NCBI RefSeq assembly: GCF_009687905.1
Contig: NZ_BLBG01000001.1
Coordinates: 434,001-498,000, forward strand
Direction of reading: 5' to 3'
Length of the DNA: 64,000 bases
Origin: Lacticaseibacillus zhaodongensis
GTDB taxonomy: Bacteria; Bacillota; Bacilli; Lactobacillales; Lactobacillaceae
Shown: one piece after another, positions 35,796 through 44,290 of the stretch
Position numbering within the stretch: position 1 is the stretch's first letter
Layout of the letters: each line of letters begins with the position of its first letter
Translations under genes and position numbers: made by a program
Notes under the pieces: model-generated
Seen by the model: the letters and a program-made list of their open reading frames with translations, nothing else
The model's database searches: none
What the model was told of the DNA's origin: nothing

Positions 35796-37604
35796 ATGGC
35801 AGAAGAGTATCCGGTGATTCGGGAAGTTGATTACAGCGATAAAGGTTTAGCTAGTCTGGAGCGAATTGCAGATCAGCATAGCCACACATTGCTTTTAGAT
35901 TTTCCCACAGTCTACATAATTGGTGCCCAAGCGCAGCGGGATTTGCTGATTTACGTTGGTGAAACCACGAGTATTCAGCGGCGGACCGTTCAACATCTTG
36001 AAGACGACCCACACAAGCAAGAGGGCTGGGCTGCAATCGACAAGGGCCAGAATGGACGCATGATCGTCATTGGGCACGAACATTTCAATAAATCCATGAC
36101 CCTAGACATTGAGAACCAGATGATGCTTTACCTGTCGGGCGCCGAGTCCAGTCACCGGCTCATGAACTTGCGGACCAATCCCCAAGGCAGTTACTACCCG
36201 ATGCAAGAAAAAGATGATATTTTCGGCAAGATTTGGCGAAAATTGCACCGCATGCATCCGGATGTATTCCCACTTGAGCGGATTATTCGCGATTCTGCGT
36301 TGTTTAAGGCGTCGCCGTTCCACAAGTTAACGCCGAGCCAGTTCCGTGCCCGTGACGAGATTCTGCTCCGCGTGCAGAAGGCACTACGTAATAATGACCA
36401 GGGCCAACTGATCCTAGTGCAGGGTGAGGCTGGCTCCGGAAAAACGGTGTTGCTCAGTAGCCTGTTTTACCAACTTTTGACAACCATCGACCGTGCTGGC
36501 AATGTCCGCGAATCGGTTCCAACGGGTGAGCGAATGGCGGCCAAGTTGATGGTCAATCATGAGCAGCAGCTGAAGGTTTACAAGCAGATCATGACCAAGT
36601 TAGGTTTGTACACCAAGGGTGGGGACCAAGTCGGTAAACCAACCCACTTTATCAACGAGTTGCCTGCAGATGGAGACCCGATTGATGTTGCCTTGGTTGA
36701 TGAAGCGCATCTGCTTTACACGCAGGGCAAACAGGCTTACCGTGGTAAGAATCAACTGCTCGATTTGCTTGGTCGTGCTCGCGTCGTCATCACAGTAATT
36801 GACCCGCATCAGGTTTTGGCAACAAACGGTTACCGGAGCAAGCAGAGTTATCAGAAGTTGCTTGAGCGCGCCGCCACACACGGCAGCATTGTCACTTTGC
36901 AGCAGCAGTTGCGGATGCAGGCAGACCCGGCCACCTTGCGCTGGATCGATGAGTTCGTACTTGCCCGCAAAATCGATCAATTACCTGGCCACGACACTAA
37001 GGGTTTTGACCTGCGGGTTTTTGATTCACCATTGGCAATGCAAAATGCCATCAGAGCAAAGGCACAAGATGAAAGCCAGGGCTTGTCCCGCATGCTGGCA
37101 ACTTTTGACTGGCCTTTTGTTGAAAAACGACATCCAGATGGTGATACCAGCAAAATGTGGCAGGTTAGTGTTGGCGACTGGTCGATGCCGTGGAATTTGC
37201 AGTTGTCGCCCGCAAACAGGGCTGAAGCACGGCGCAACCGCGGCCTAGCCTGGGCCGAGCAAGCCCAAACAATTAATGAAATTGGCTCCACTTTTACCGT
37301 TCAGGGGATGGATTTGAATTATGCTGGCGTTGTGCTCGGCCCCTCCGTTGGGTTCGAACATGGCCGCGTGGTTTCACGGCCGGAGAATAGCGCCAACCAT
37401 AACGCTACCCAGAAGCGGAGTCTAAATGGCGAAAAAAAGAGCGTCGCGACCGAGCTCTTGCGCAACGAGGTCAATGTCCTGATGACTAGGGGTGTGCACG
37501 GACTCTATATCTATGCGGTCGATCCGGCATTGCGGCGGGCGCTCAAGAATGCTGCGGCGAGTGCTGTGCAGAATGTCGCGGAGGAGCCTCAGGATTATGA
37601 ATAA
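35796..37604 (+). CDS. GIY-YIG nuclease-like / DUF2075 ATPase fusion
   Basis: 602 residues from ATG 35796 (SD GGGGAGAG). The N-terminal 130 residues resemble a GIY-YIG nuclease: TVYIIGAQ, IYVGETTSIQRR and a Glu in DIENQMMLYL. Then comes a DUF2075 helicase-like ATPase: Walker A GEAGSGKT at residue 210, DEAH at 302-305 and TRGVHGLYIY near the end. DUF2075 proteins are thought to be DNA- or RNA-acting ATPases of the superfamily 1 type. A joined nuclease and helicase suggests nucleic acid processing, possibly defence, but no partner gene lies beside it. Confidence 0.8.
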   Translation: MAEEYPVIREVDYSDKGLASLERIADQHSHTLLLDFPTVYIIGAQAQRDLLIYVGETTSIQRRTVQHLEDDPHKQEGWAAIDKGQNGRMIVIGHEHFNKSMTLDIENQMMLYLSGAESSHRLMNLRTNPQGSYYPMQEKDDIFGKIWRKLHRMHPDVFPLERIIRDSALFKASPFHKLTPSQFRARDEILLRVQKALRNNDQGQLILVQGEAGSGKTVLLSSLFYQLLTTIDRAGNVRESVPTGERMAAKLMVNHEQQLKVYKQIMTKLGLYTKGGDQVGKPTHFINELPADGDPIDVALVDEAHLLYTQGKQAYRGKNQLLDLLGRARVVITVIDPHQVLATNGYRSKQSYQKLLERAATHGSIVTLQQQLRMQADPATLRWIDEFVLARKIDQLPGHDTKGFDLRVFDSPLAMQNAIRAKAQDESQGLSRMLATFDWPFVEKRHPDGDTSKMWQVSVGDWSMPWNLQLSPANRAEARRNRGLAWAEQAQTINEIGSTFTVQGMDLNYAGVVLGPSVGFEHGRVVSRPENSANHNATQKRSLNGEKKSVATELLRNEVNVLMTRGVHGLYIYAVDPALRRALKNAAASAVQNVAEEPQDYE

Positions 37605-37658
37605 CCACTGCTGCATTGTTTGGGTAGCGAATATTCAATTTTAATTTTGGGAGAAATT

Positions 37659-38117
37659 ATGGCAATTAAAGTCACAGAGTATCAGCGAGCTGACCGGTCG
37701 GAGCTAATTCCGTTGCTACTGATTGGTGATGCTGACGAGAAGCAGGTCAACGCGTACGTAAACAGCGGCCGGATTTTTGTTGCTACGGACGACAACGACA
37801 TTGTTGGTGTAGTCTTGGTGATTGCAGTTGATTCAAGCACGCTAGAAATCAAGAACATTGCCGTGGCATTGGACGCTCAAGGTCGAGGTATTGGCACCGA
37901 GTTACTGGAATTTGTTTGTTCTTATTTTGCCGAGGGTTATTCGCGGGCAATTGTCGGCACTGGAGATGCAGACGTTCAGAACATTCTTTTTTACCTCAAG
38001 CGGGGGTTTAGGTTTTACGCCATCAAGAAAGGTTTCTTTGATGCGTACTCGCAGCAGCTTGTTGATAACGGGGTCGTGCTGAAGGACATGGTCATGCTGG
38101 AGAAAAATTTACGGTAA
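37659..38117 (+). CDS. GNAT family N-acetyltransferase
   Basis: 152 residues from ATG 37659 with SD TTGGGAGAA. GNAT fold visible: IVGVVLVIAVDSSTLEIKNIAVA (strands 2-4) and AQGRGIGTELLEFVC, the acetyl-CoA pyrophosphate loop QGRGIG. The substrate cannot be told. Follows the DUF2075 gene by 54 bases and may be co-transcribed. Confidence 0.88.
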   Translation: MAIKVTEYQRADRSELIPLLLIGDADEKQVNAYVNSGRIFVATDDNDIVGVVLVIAVDSSTLEIKNIAVALDAQGRGIGTELLEFVCSYFAEGYSRAIVGTGDADVQNILFYLKRGFRFYAIKKGFFDAYSQQLVDNGVVLKDMVMLEKNLR

Positions 38118-38210
38118 AGCGCAAGCATTCATTCAAAGCTCTGGACCATTGTGAGTAGGCCAAGCCTGATTTGCACATGGGTTAGCTCATAATAATTAGA
38201 GCTATAGCTG

Positions 38211-38255
38211 AAAAAGAAGCGTCCCGCTGAATTTTGTCAGCAGGGCGCCTCTTAG
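38211..38255 (-). terminator. Terminator of diguanylate cyclase 1
   Basis: On the minus strand, GAGGCGCCCTGCTGA, loop CAAAAT, TCAGCGGGACGCTTC and then TTTTT. Confidence 0.85.
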
Positions 38256-38268
38256 TCTTATTAGTGCT

Positions 38269-39393
38269 TTAGACTGCGACCGTTTTGCCTTCAACGGTAA
38301 TCTGGTTGCGGCCGTTGTGTTTGGATTGGTACAAGTAACTGTCGATGCGTTTGTACAAGCTGGAGAAGTCCTCGTCCTCCGTGCGCAGCATTGTAACGCC
38401 CATTGAGAGGGTGACCTGAATCTTTTGGCCCTCGTAGGTGAACTGGGCCATGCGGATCTCACGGAGGATGTCCTTTGCTAGTTGTGTTAGCTCTCCCGAG
38501 GTGGGGTTAACGACCAAGATGTTGAACTCTTCGCCGCCAGTCCGGTAAAGGGCGCAGCGGAACTTGGTGGCCTCCAGCATCGAATTGATGAGGTGCGCCA
38601 GGCCAATTAACACTGAGTTACCAGCGGAATGACCGTAGTGGTCGTTGATGCGTTTGAAGAAATCAATGTCGAACATAATGACACCAAAACTGAGGCCGTC
38701 CTTATGTGCTTTTGGGACCCAGATGATTGTGTCGTCGTGGAAGGCATACATGCTGCCGGCGCCAGTCAAACCGTCGCGGTTGATTTCCTCAATCAGCTGG
38801 TGGCGTTCGTTTTCATGGTGGTTCTCGGCGTTCCAGTAGTAAATTGTGACTAAAATCATCAGCATCAGCATCACCGTGTTCGTGATGACGTCGATGTCGG
38901 TGGTACTCGATTGACCCAGCCAGAAGCCAATCCCAATAATCGCGGCCATGACCACGGTTAGGTGGTGTAGCGCGGTCAATTGGTTCCGCCAGTACCAGAA
39001 GACGATGATTGCTACCGCAAGCAAAGCCAAACTGACGATGCGGGCGGGACCGGCAACCTGAATGTTGAGTACCCAGAACAAAACGAGTACTGCTGCGCGA
39101 ACTATGTATTCAATGATGCCGGTCTGTTCGTCGTCGAGCATGGTGAAAAATATGTAGAGGGCAAGGTTAAAGAACACCGGTGTAAAGACGTTCAACTGCG
39201 CAGCAACCTGACAAAAAATAATAATCAGCAGGCCGAACAGCGCCACGAACGAGCGGACGCGCAAGCCAGCGGTTTTGGTTGCATCATCCGTTCCGAGGAC
39301 GCGCAGGGCGATACTGTTGTGCACCCCAATGTAGCCAGAAATCATGAAGACACTGACGATGGTTTCAACAAACCACATAAGCCAATAATGCAT
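38269..39393 (-). CDS. Membrane diguanylate cyclase 1 (GGDEF)
   Basis: 374 residues. N-terminal six-segment membrane region (residues about 1-190) without a recognised ligand domain, followed by a GGDEF domain. The active-site loop is GGEEF (in YRTGGEEFNIL), with the preceding metal-binding FDIDFFKRINDHYGHSAGN and the closing YKRIDSYLYQSKHNGRNQI, all as in active cyclases, so it should make c-di-GMP from two GTP. The RxxD inhibitory site is not seen before the loop. SD GGGGG eight bases before ATG. Single gene. Confidence 0.92.
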   Translation of the reverse strand: MHYWLMWFVETIVSVFMISGYIGVHNSIALRVLGTDDATKTAGLRVRSFVALFGLLIIIFCQVAAQLNVFTPVFFNLALYIFFTMLDDEQTGIIEYIVRAAVLVLFWVLNIQVAGPARIVSLALLAVAIIVFWYWRNQLTALHHLTVVMAAIIGIGFWLGQSSTTDIDVITNTVMLMLMILVTIYYWNAENHHENERHQLIEEINRDGLTGAGSMYAFHDDTIIWVPKAHKDGLSFGVIMFDIDFFKRINDHYGHSAGNSVLIGLAHLINSMLEATKFRCALYRTGGEEFNILVVNPTSGELTQLAKDILREIRMAQFTYEGQKIQVTLSMGVTMLRTEDEDFSSLYKRIDSYLYQSKHNGRNQITVEGKTVAV

Positions 39394-39618
39394 AAAGAAT
39401 TCCCCCAGGAAAATTAACGTGCCGAAAAAAATGACACTCGGTTAATGATATAGCAATTCTTAGAATAATACCAGAATTAGATTAGCGGAGCATTGCTTAT
39501 TAGCGAATGAGCAGACTGAATTGGCCCGCGGGTTTTGTTTAAATTGTGGAAATCGCGCTGCAATTCGCGTAGCCTGAAGGAGGTATAGTTAAACTCAGTA
39601 GAACGTGAGGAACAGATA

Positions 39619-41799
39619 TTGATTGATAAGCAGACCCTTGAATTAGTTCAGCATAATCTAAGCACCATTGGCAAGTCGCAAATTGCCGCCGTTTTGAAGC
39701 TGATGGATGAAGGCAACACGATTCCGTTCATCGCCCGTTATCGGAAGGAAATGACGGGCAGCCTGGATGAAGTTCAGATTCAGACAGTTGAAGCAGAATA
39801 CCAACGGGCAACCGCTCTGCAAGATCGGAAAGCCGCCGTCATTAAGAGCATTGATGAGGAGGGTAAGCTCACACCCCAACTGCGCCAATCAATTCTGGCC
39901 AGTGCCAATCTGCAAGATGTTGAAGACATTTACTTGCCATACAAGCAAAAGCGTCAGACCAAGGCGACGCTTGCCAAGCAGCGCGGTCTAAAGCCCTTTG
40001 CGCGTTGGCTGCTGACGTTTCCGAGTGGCAATCTGGAGGTTGCGGCGCAGAAGTATGTTGACCCAAGTAAGGAACTGCGCTCCCCACAGGACGTGCTAGA
40101 TGGTGCCCACGAGATTTTGGCGGAAACCTTCAGTGAACTTGCGCCGGTGCGCAACTGGGTGCGCGGTTTCACCACCCGGACTGGGAAGATCCGGGCGACC
40201 GTCAAGCCTAAAGGTAAGGCGCTGGACGAGAAGGGCGTTTACCAGCAGTATTACGATTTCGCCGAACCAATTGCCAAAATGACGGCAACACGGACGCTGG
40301 CAATCAACCGCGGCGAGAAGGAGAAAATTCTGACCGTCAAGGTGGCCGTTGATACGGATCCAATCATTAACTATTGCCACTTCAAGTTTGTTGGCAAACG
40401 GCCAGACAGCCCGGCGACAGCTTTTATTGAAGCGGGATACCAAGACGCCTACAAACGTTTCATTGGTCCAGCAATCGAGCGTGAATTGCGCAGCAGTTTG
40501 ACCGCGACTGCTAACGATCAGTCAATCAAGGTCTTCGGCCAGAATCTCTACAACTTGCTGATGCAAGCGCCTATCAAGGGCAAAATTGTCCTTGGCTTCG
40601 ATCCGGCTTATCGAACGGGTTGTAAGCTCGCTATTGTTGACGAAAATGGCAAGTATCTCGGCAAAGGGTTGATCTACCCGCATAAACCGGCCCCGGAGCA
40701 GAAGCGTCAGGCTGCGCAACAAGAATTCATTGCTATTTTGGCAAAGTATCACGTCCAGATGATTGCAATCGGAAACGGGACCGCCAGTCGGGAATCGGAG
40801 CAGTTCGTTGCGGACGCGCTCAAGCGGGTCAAACGTGATATTTACTACGTGATTGTGAATGAGGCCGGCGCGTCGGTCTATTCAGCCAGTCAGGCAGCGC
40901 GGGACGAGTTTCCGGACCTACACGTTGAGCAGCGTAGTGCCATCAGCATTGCCCGCAGACTGCAGGACCCGCTGGCGGAACTGGTCAAAATCGATCCGGA
41001 ATCAATCGGTGTCGGGCAGTACCAACACGATTTACCCGCGAAGGACCTTGCCAATGAGGTAGACGTGGTGGTCGAACGCGCGGTTAACCGGGTCGGCGTG
41101 AACCTAAACACGGCCAGCTACCAGTTGCTGGAGCACATATCGGGCTTGTCGACGACCATCGCCCGCAACATCGTTAAATATCGCGACGAGAATGGACGTT
41201 ACAACAGTCGCAAAGAGTTGAAGAAGGTCGCGCGGCTTGGCCCGAAAGCATATGAGCAGTCTGTGGGCTTTCTGCGGATTATTGGCGGTAAGGAGCCACT
41301 CGATAACACCGATATTCACCCCGAGAGCTATGCGGTGGCGCGGAAAATTTTGCAGGCAGCTCGCGTGGAGTCGGCTGAGATTGGAACCGCGGCAGCTGCT
41401 GCTAAACTGCAGGGGTTAACTGCGCAAAATTTTGTTGGCGCTACAGTCGGCCTGGAGACGGTCAAGGATATTATCAATAGTCTGCAAAACCCGGGTCGCG
41501 ACTTGCGGGACCAGATGCCGGCACCGCTCTTGCGCAAGGATGTGCTCACGATGGCCGACCTCAAGCCGGGGATGAAGCTTGAAGGAACCGTCCGGAATGT
41601 CGTGGACTTTGGTGCCTTCGTCGACATTGGGGTCAAGCACGACGGGCTCGTGCACGTTTCGCGGATGCGGGCGCATCAGTTCATCCGCGATCCCAAAACG
41701 GTGGTCAGCGTGGGTGATATCGTAACCGTGTGGATTGAATCTGTTGATTTGGAACGCGAGCGAATACAGCTGACGATGGTGAGTCCGGAAGCACAGTGA
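39619..41799 (+). CDS. tex: Tex-like S1 RNA-binding protein
   Basis: 726 residues, the Tex family of transcription accessory proteins, related to eukaryotic Spt6. Begins with TTG after GTGAGGAACAG. Domains: helical Tex N-terminus (residues 1-190), YqgF/RNase H-like domain (about 325-450, GFDPAYRTGCKLAIVDENG), helix-hairpin-helix pair (about 490-560, NTASYQLLEHISGLSTTIARNIV) and a C-terminal S1 domain (about 650-720, LEGTVRNVVDFGAFVDIGVK). Binds nucleic acid; the YqgF site is usually inactive. Confidence 0.95.
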   Translation: MIDKQTLELVQHNLSTIGKSQIAAVLKLMDEGNTIPFIARYRKEMTGSLDEVQIQTVEAEYQRATALQDRKAAVIKSIDEEGKLTPQLRQSILASANLQDVEDIYLPYKQKRQTKATLAKQRGLKPFARWLLTFPSGNLEVAAQKYVDPSKELRSPQDVLDGAHEILAETFSELAPVRNWVRGFTTRTGKIRATVKPKGKALDEKGVYQQYYDFAEPIAKMTATRTLAINRGEKEKILTVKVAVDTDPIINYCHFKFVGKRPDSPATAFIEAGYQDAYKRFIGPAIERELRSSLTATANDQSIKVFGQNLYNLLMQAPIKGKIVLGFDPAYRTGCKLAIVDENGKYLGKGLIYPHKPAPEQKRQAAQQEFIAILAKYHVQMIAIGNGTASRESEQFVADALKRVKRDIYYVIVNEAGASVYSASQAARDEFPDLHVEQRSAISIARRLQDPLAELVKIDPESIGVGQYQHDLPAKDLANEVDVVVERAVNRVGVNLNTASYQLLEHISGLSTTIARNIVKYRDENGRYNSRKELKKVARLGPKAYEQSVGFLRIIGGKEPLDNTDIHPESYAVARKILQAARVESAEIGTAAAAAKLQGLTAQNFVGATVGLETVKDIINSLQNPGRDLRDQMPAPLLRKDVLTMADLKPGMKLEGTVRNVVDFGAFVDIGVKHDGLVHVSRMRAHQFIRDPKTVVSVGDIVTVWIESVDLERERIQLTMVSPEAQ

Positions 41800-41871
41800 T
41801 GAGTGAGGGCCTAACCGGATTTGTCTTATCCTATGGTGGTAAGTGGCGCCCAATCATGAATATTTTGCAGA

Positions 41872-41900
41872 CTCGCACTGTATATTAACGGTGCGAGTTT
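41872..41900 (+). terminator. Terminator after tex
   Basis: ACTCGCAC / GTGCGAGT stem with an 11-13 nt loop and TTTT; it overlaps the following -10 region. Confidence 0.6.
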
Positions 41901-41909
41901 TGCTATAAT
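41901..41909 (+). promoter_or_regulatory. Promoter upstream of rsgA
   Basis: Extended -10 TGCTATAAT (TATAAT 41904-41909). The transcript would begin about 135 bases before rsgA and include the 17-codon ORF. Confidence 0.65.
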
Positions 41910-41956
41910 CTGCACATAAAGGCGAAACGATTCGCCAGCAGAAAGGATGACGTTCT

Positions 41957-42010
41957 ATGAAGAGCATTGTAGTTGGCGTTGCGACGGCACAGGAGGACTA
42001 CAAAGCCTAG
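41957..42010 (+). CDS. 17-residue leader ORF before rsgA
   Basis: ATG with SD AAAGGATG, encoding MKSIVVGVATAQEDYKA and a TAG. It ends 39 bases before rsgA. It could be a translated leader peptide or the relic of a deleted gene; the start MKSIVVGVATAQ looks like the N-terminus of a longer protein. There is no run of one amino acid as in classical attenuators. Confidence 0.4.
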   Translation: MKSIVVGVATAQEDYKA

Positions 42011-42049
42011 CTAAGTTAGTTCTCCGGGTTTTTTCAGGAGGACAAAACA

Positions 42050-43108
42050 CTGAAATTAGATGATTACGGTCTGACAGGTACCCAAGAGGTAGTTGCTGGA
42101 CTCACTTTGGCGCGGGTAATTGCGACCAGCCACATGCAGTACACAGTCGTTACGGCAGCGGGCCAGTTCCAAGCACAACTAGCCGGGCGCTTGACCAACC
42201 TGGCCAGCGGTCCGGAAGACTTGCCGACAGTCGGTGATTGGGTGCAGCTACGGTTGCCAGCGAACGAGACTGATGCGGCAATTATTGAACGTTTGAATGC
42301 GCGGAGCACTGTGTTTCTGCGCAAAACGGCCGGCCGGCGTTCCGGCGCCCAGTTGGTTGCAGCCAACATTGACTGGCTGCTGCTGTGCATGGCGCTGGAT
42401 GCGAACTTTAACATTCGCCGCCTTGAACGTTACCTGGCCGTGGCCGCGACATCGGGCGCCCAGGCGGCGATCGTTTTGACCAAGGCGGACCAGGCGCAGA
42501 ATCTAGCGGAGCAACTGACCGCGGTCGCAGCGGTAAGCGCGTCCGCCCCACTGCTTATTTGCGACGCCACCAAGGCTGATGGGGTGCAGGAACTCAAGGA
42601 TTTCATGCAGCCGCGGCTGACCTACGCATTTTTGGGCTCGTCAGGAGTCGGTAAATCGACACTGATCAACCGCCTGCTCGGAGCGGACAAAATCGCCACC
42701 CAGGCGGTGCGGGCCAGTGACGCGCACGGTCGTCACACCACCACGGCCCGGCAGTTATTGCACTTGCCGAACGGCAGCTTGGTGATCGACACGCCGGGGA
42801 TGCGGGAATTAGGCTTGTTGTCTGCTGATGTTGACAACACCTTTGCAGATATTCAGGCGTTGGCTGAAAATTGCTGCTTCAACGACTGTACGCACCAGCA
42901 TGAGCCCGGCTGCGCGGTGCAAGCCGCGGTTGCGACGGGCGAACTACCCGCAGAGCGGCTGGCAAGTTACCAGCGGCTGAAGGCGGAGCAGTCGCGCAAT
43001 AACAATCTGCGCGGCAAAGAGCGGGAGAATGCCAAAATCACCCGCATGTTTGGTGGTAAGAAGCAGATGAAGGCGATGATCAAGGCTTCGCGTCTGCGGC
43101 ACCGTTAA
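42050..43108 (+). CDS. rsgA: Ribosome small subunit-dependent GTPase A (RsgA-type)
   Basis: 352 residues if read from CTG 42050. Circularly permuted GTPase that checks 30S maturation. OB domain (residues about 20-90), then LTKAD (G4), GSSGVGKS at 196-203 (G1), DTPGMRELGL (G3) and a zinc motif CCFNDCTHQHEPGC. AGGAGGAC ends eight bases before the CTG, and the coded KLDDYGLTGTQE is the family's usual N-terminus. No ATG or GTG lies in frame near the RBS; the next candidate, TTG 42107, has no RBS and would cut conserved residues. Confidence 0.9.
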   Translation: MKLDDYGLTGTQEVVAGLTLARVIATSHMQYTVVTAAGQFQAQLAGRLTNLASGPEDLPTVGDWVQLRLPANETDAAIIERLNARSTVFLRKTAGRRSGAQLVAANIDWLLLCMALDANFNIRRLERYLAVAATSGAQAAIVLTKADQAQNLAEQLTAVAAVSASAPLLICDATKADGVQELKDFMQPRLTYAFLGSSGVGKSTLINRLLGADKIATQAVRASDAHGRHTTTARQLLHLPNGSLVIDTPGMRELGLLSADVDNTFADIQALAENCCFNDCTHQHEPGCAVQAAVATGELPAERLASYQRLKAEQSRNNNLRGKERENAKITRMFGGKKQMKAMIKASRLRHR

Positions 43109-43112
43109 GTTA

Positions 43113-43403
43113 ACTTTTTACCGAAAGGCCGCGGCTTATCTGACCCCGGTTAAAGACGGCCCGTTTTACGCGGTGACTTTAGGTGTGGGGATGGCGTGTG
43201 CGCTAGGCGGCTTGCGGATCGATACGCACAATGCCGTGTTGAATGACTTTGGCTATCCGATCCCTGGCTTGTATGCGATCGGCAACGATGCGGCAGGCGT
43301 GCTGGTTGGCGATACGTATGCTGTCACCTTGCCTGGCAGTACCGCAGGATTTGCGGCATTTTCTGGGCGCAATGCGGTTCAGGCGCTCTGCCAAAATCAA
43401 TAA
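43113..43403 (+). pseudogene. 3' fragment of a fumarate reductase-like flavoprotein
   Basis: About 96 codons that match only the C-terminal end of FAD-dependent fumarate/urocanate reductases: GPFYAVTLGVGMACALGGL, NDFGYPIPGLYAIGNDAAGV and LPGSTAGFAAFSGRNAVQAL, the FAD-binding tail. The catalytic domain and the N-terminal FAD motif are gone, and the fragment begins right behind the rsgA stop with no start codon or RBS. It marks a deletion or recombination boundary. Confidence 0.8.
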
Positions 43404-43409
43404 TGATGA

Positions 43410-43436
43410 AGCGCACAGTGATTGTGCGCTTTTTTT
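43410..43436 (+). terminator. Terminator after the flavoprotein fragment
   Basis: AGCGCACA / TGTGCGCT stem with a short loop and TTTTTT; probably the original terminator of the lost gene. Confidence 0.88.
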
Positions 43437-43650
43437 GTGGGACGGTCACAAAGGGCACTTGGGTGACGCGCTTTATCAAATCGTGATCCGCTGATTTTGA
43501 CCGTATCGGCATTCAGTGGTTAAGAACGAGGATCGGCGCGCATCAGTACCAGCGGCTGCAAGCATTGTGCGCGATGCCGCTTCAGATAGACAGGAATCAA
43601 CTGCCCAATATACTGCACGGATGCGCGTCATTGTTCATGTTTTTACACCA
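43437..43650. other. Intergenic stretch with no recognised content
   Basis: Between the pseudogene terminator and the tetR promoter. A possible frame runs through it on the plus strand into tetR out of frame, but it has no RBS or family resemblance. Probably remnant DNA. Confidence 0.4.
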
Positions 43651-43654
43651 CCCC

Positions 43655-43700
43655 TTGCTATCAGCTGCGTTTTCCGTTATATTGGAACAGTCATTCCAAT
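43655..43700 (+). promoter_or_regulatory. tetR promoter with overlapping operator
   Basis: TTGCTA (43655-43660), 17 bp, TATATT (43678-43683). The palindrome ATTGGAACAGTCATTCCAAT (43681-43700; arms ATTGGAA/TTCCAAT) begins inside the -10 and ends just before the SD AAGGAG. A repressor bound there would block both polymerase and start of transcription, so autoregulation by the TetR protein is likely. Confidence 0.8.
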
Positions 43701-43714
43701 AAGGAGCAAGTTTA

Positions 43715-44290
43715 ATGAGAACAAAGACATTCGTTGTCCAAGAGGCGTTAGCGCAAGCGGTGCAGCTGTTTTGGCGGCAAGGTTATGCTGGGACGTCGAT
43801 GACGGACTTGGTGCAGGCGATGGGCATCAACCGCCAGAGTATTTATGATACTTTCGGCGATAAGCATCGGCTTTTCATCTTGGCACTTGACGATTACTAC
43901 ACGCAGACTAAGGCCGAGCTCACAGCCAAGCTGGCGGCAACGACGGGCTTGCAAGCGACACTGCAAGCGATTTTTACGGTCTATGCCCAGCGCGATGCCA
44001 CGACGCCTAAGGGGTGTTTGATCGTGAATTCAGCTACCGAACTTGGGCTGGTCGACGCTGAGGTGAACGCCTTGGTGCAGGCTTATTTTGACGCTGAAAA
44101 AGCGTTGCTCAATCAAGTGCTCAGCCAGTATCAAGCCTCACTGCGCCAGCCCAGCGACATCCCTGCATTGGCCAGCCGTTTGCAAAATGCCTTGGTGGGG
44201 ATCAGGGTGCAGGCGCGCATTGGCCAACCGCAAATCGATGCCATTATTGACGCGACGATCGCGTCACTGCCATGGAAGGAAAACCGCTGA
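43715..44290 (+). CDS. TetR/AcrR family repressor
   Basis: 191 residues. The N-terminal HTH matches TetR proteins: QAVQLFWRQGYAGTSMTDLVQAMGINRQSIYDTFGDKHRLF (residues about 13-53). The C-terminal ligand-binding region includes TPKGCLIVNSATELG, seen in the YxaF/LmrA-like subgroup. Its stop TGA overlaps the ATG of the oxidoreductase gene, so it probably controls that gene and itself. Inducer unknown. Confidence 0.93.
   Translation: MRTKTFVVQEALAQAVQLFWRQGYAGTSMTDLVQAMGINRQSIYDTFGDKHRLFILALDDYYTQTKAELTAKLAATTGLQATLQAIFTVYAQRDATTPKGCLIVNSATELGLVDAEVNALVQAYFDAEKALLNQVLSQYQASLRQPSDIPALASRLQNALVGIRVQARIGQPQIDAIIDATIASLPWKENR

Noticed and set aside
43516-43848. 110-codon plus-strand frame before tetR
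   Set aside because: It crosses the tetR promoter and operator and enters tetR in another frame; no RBS.
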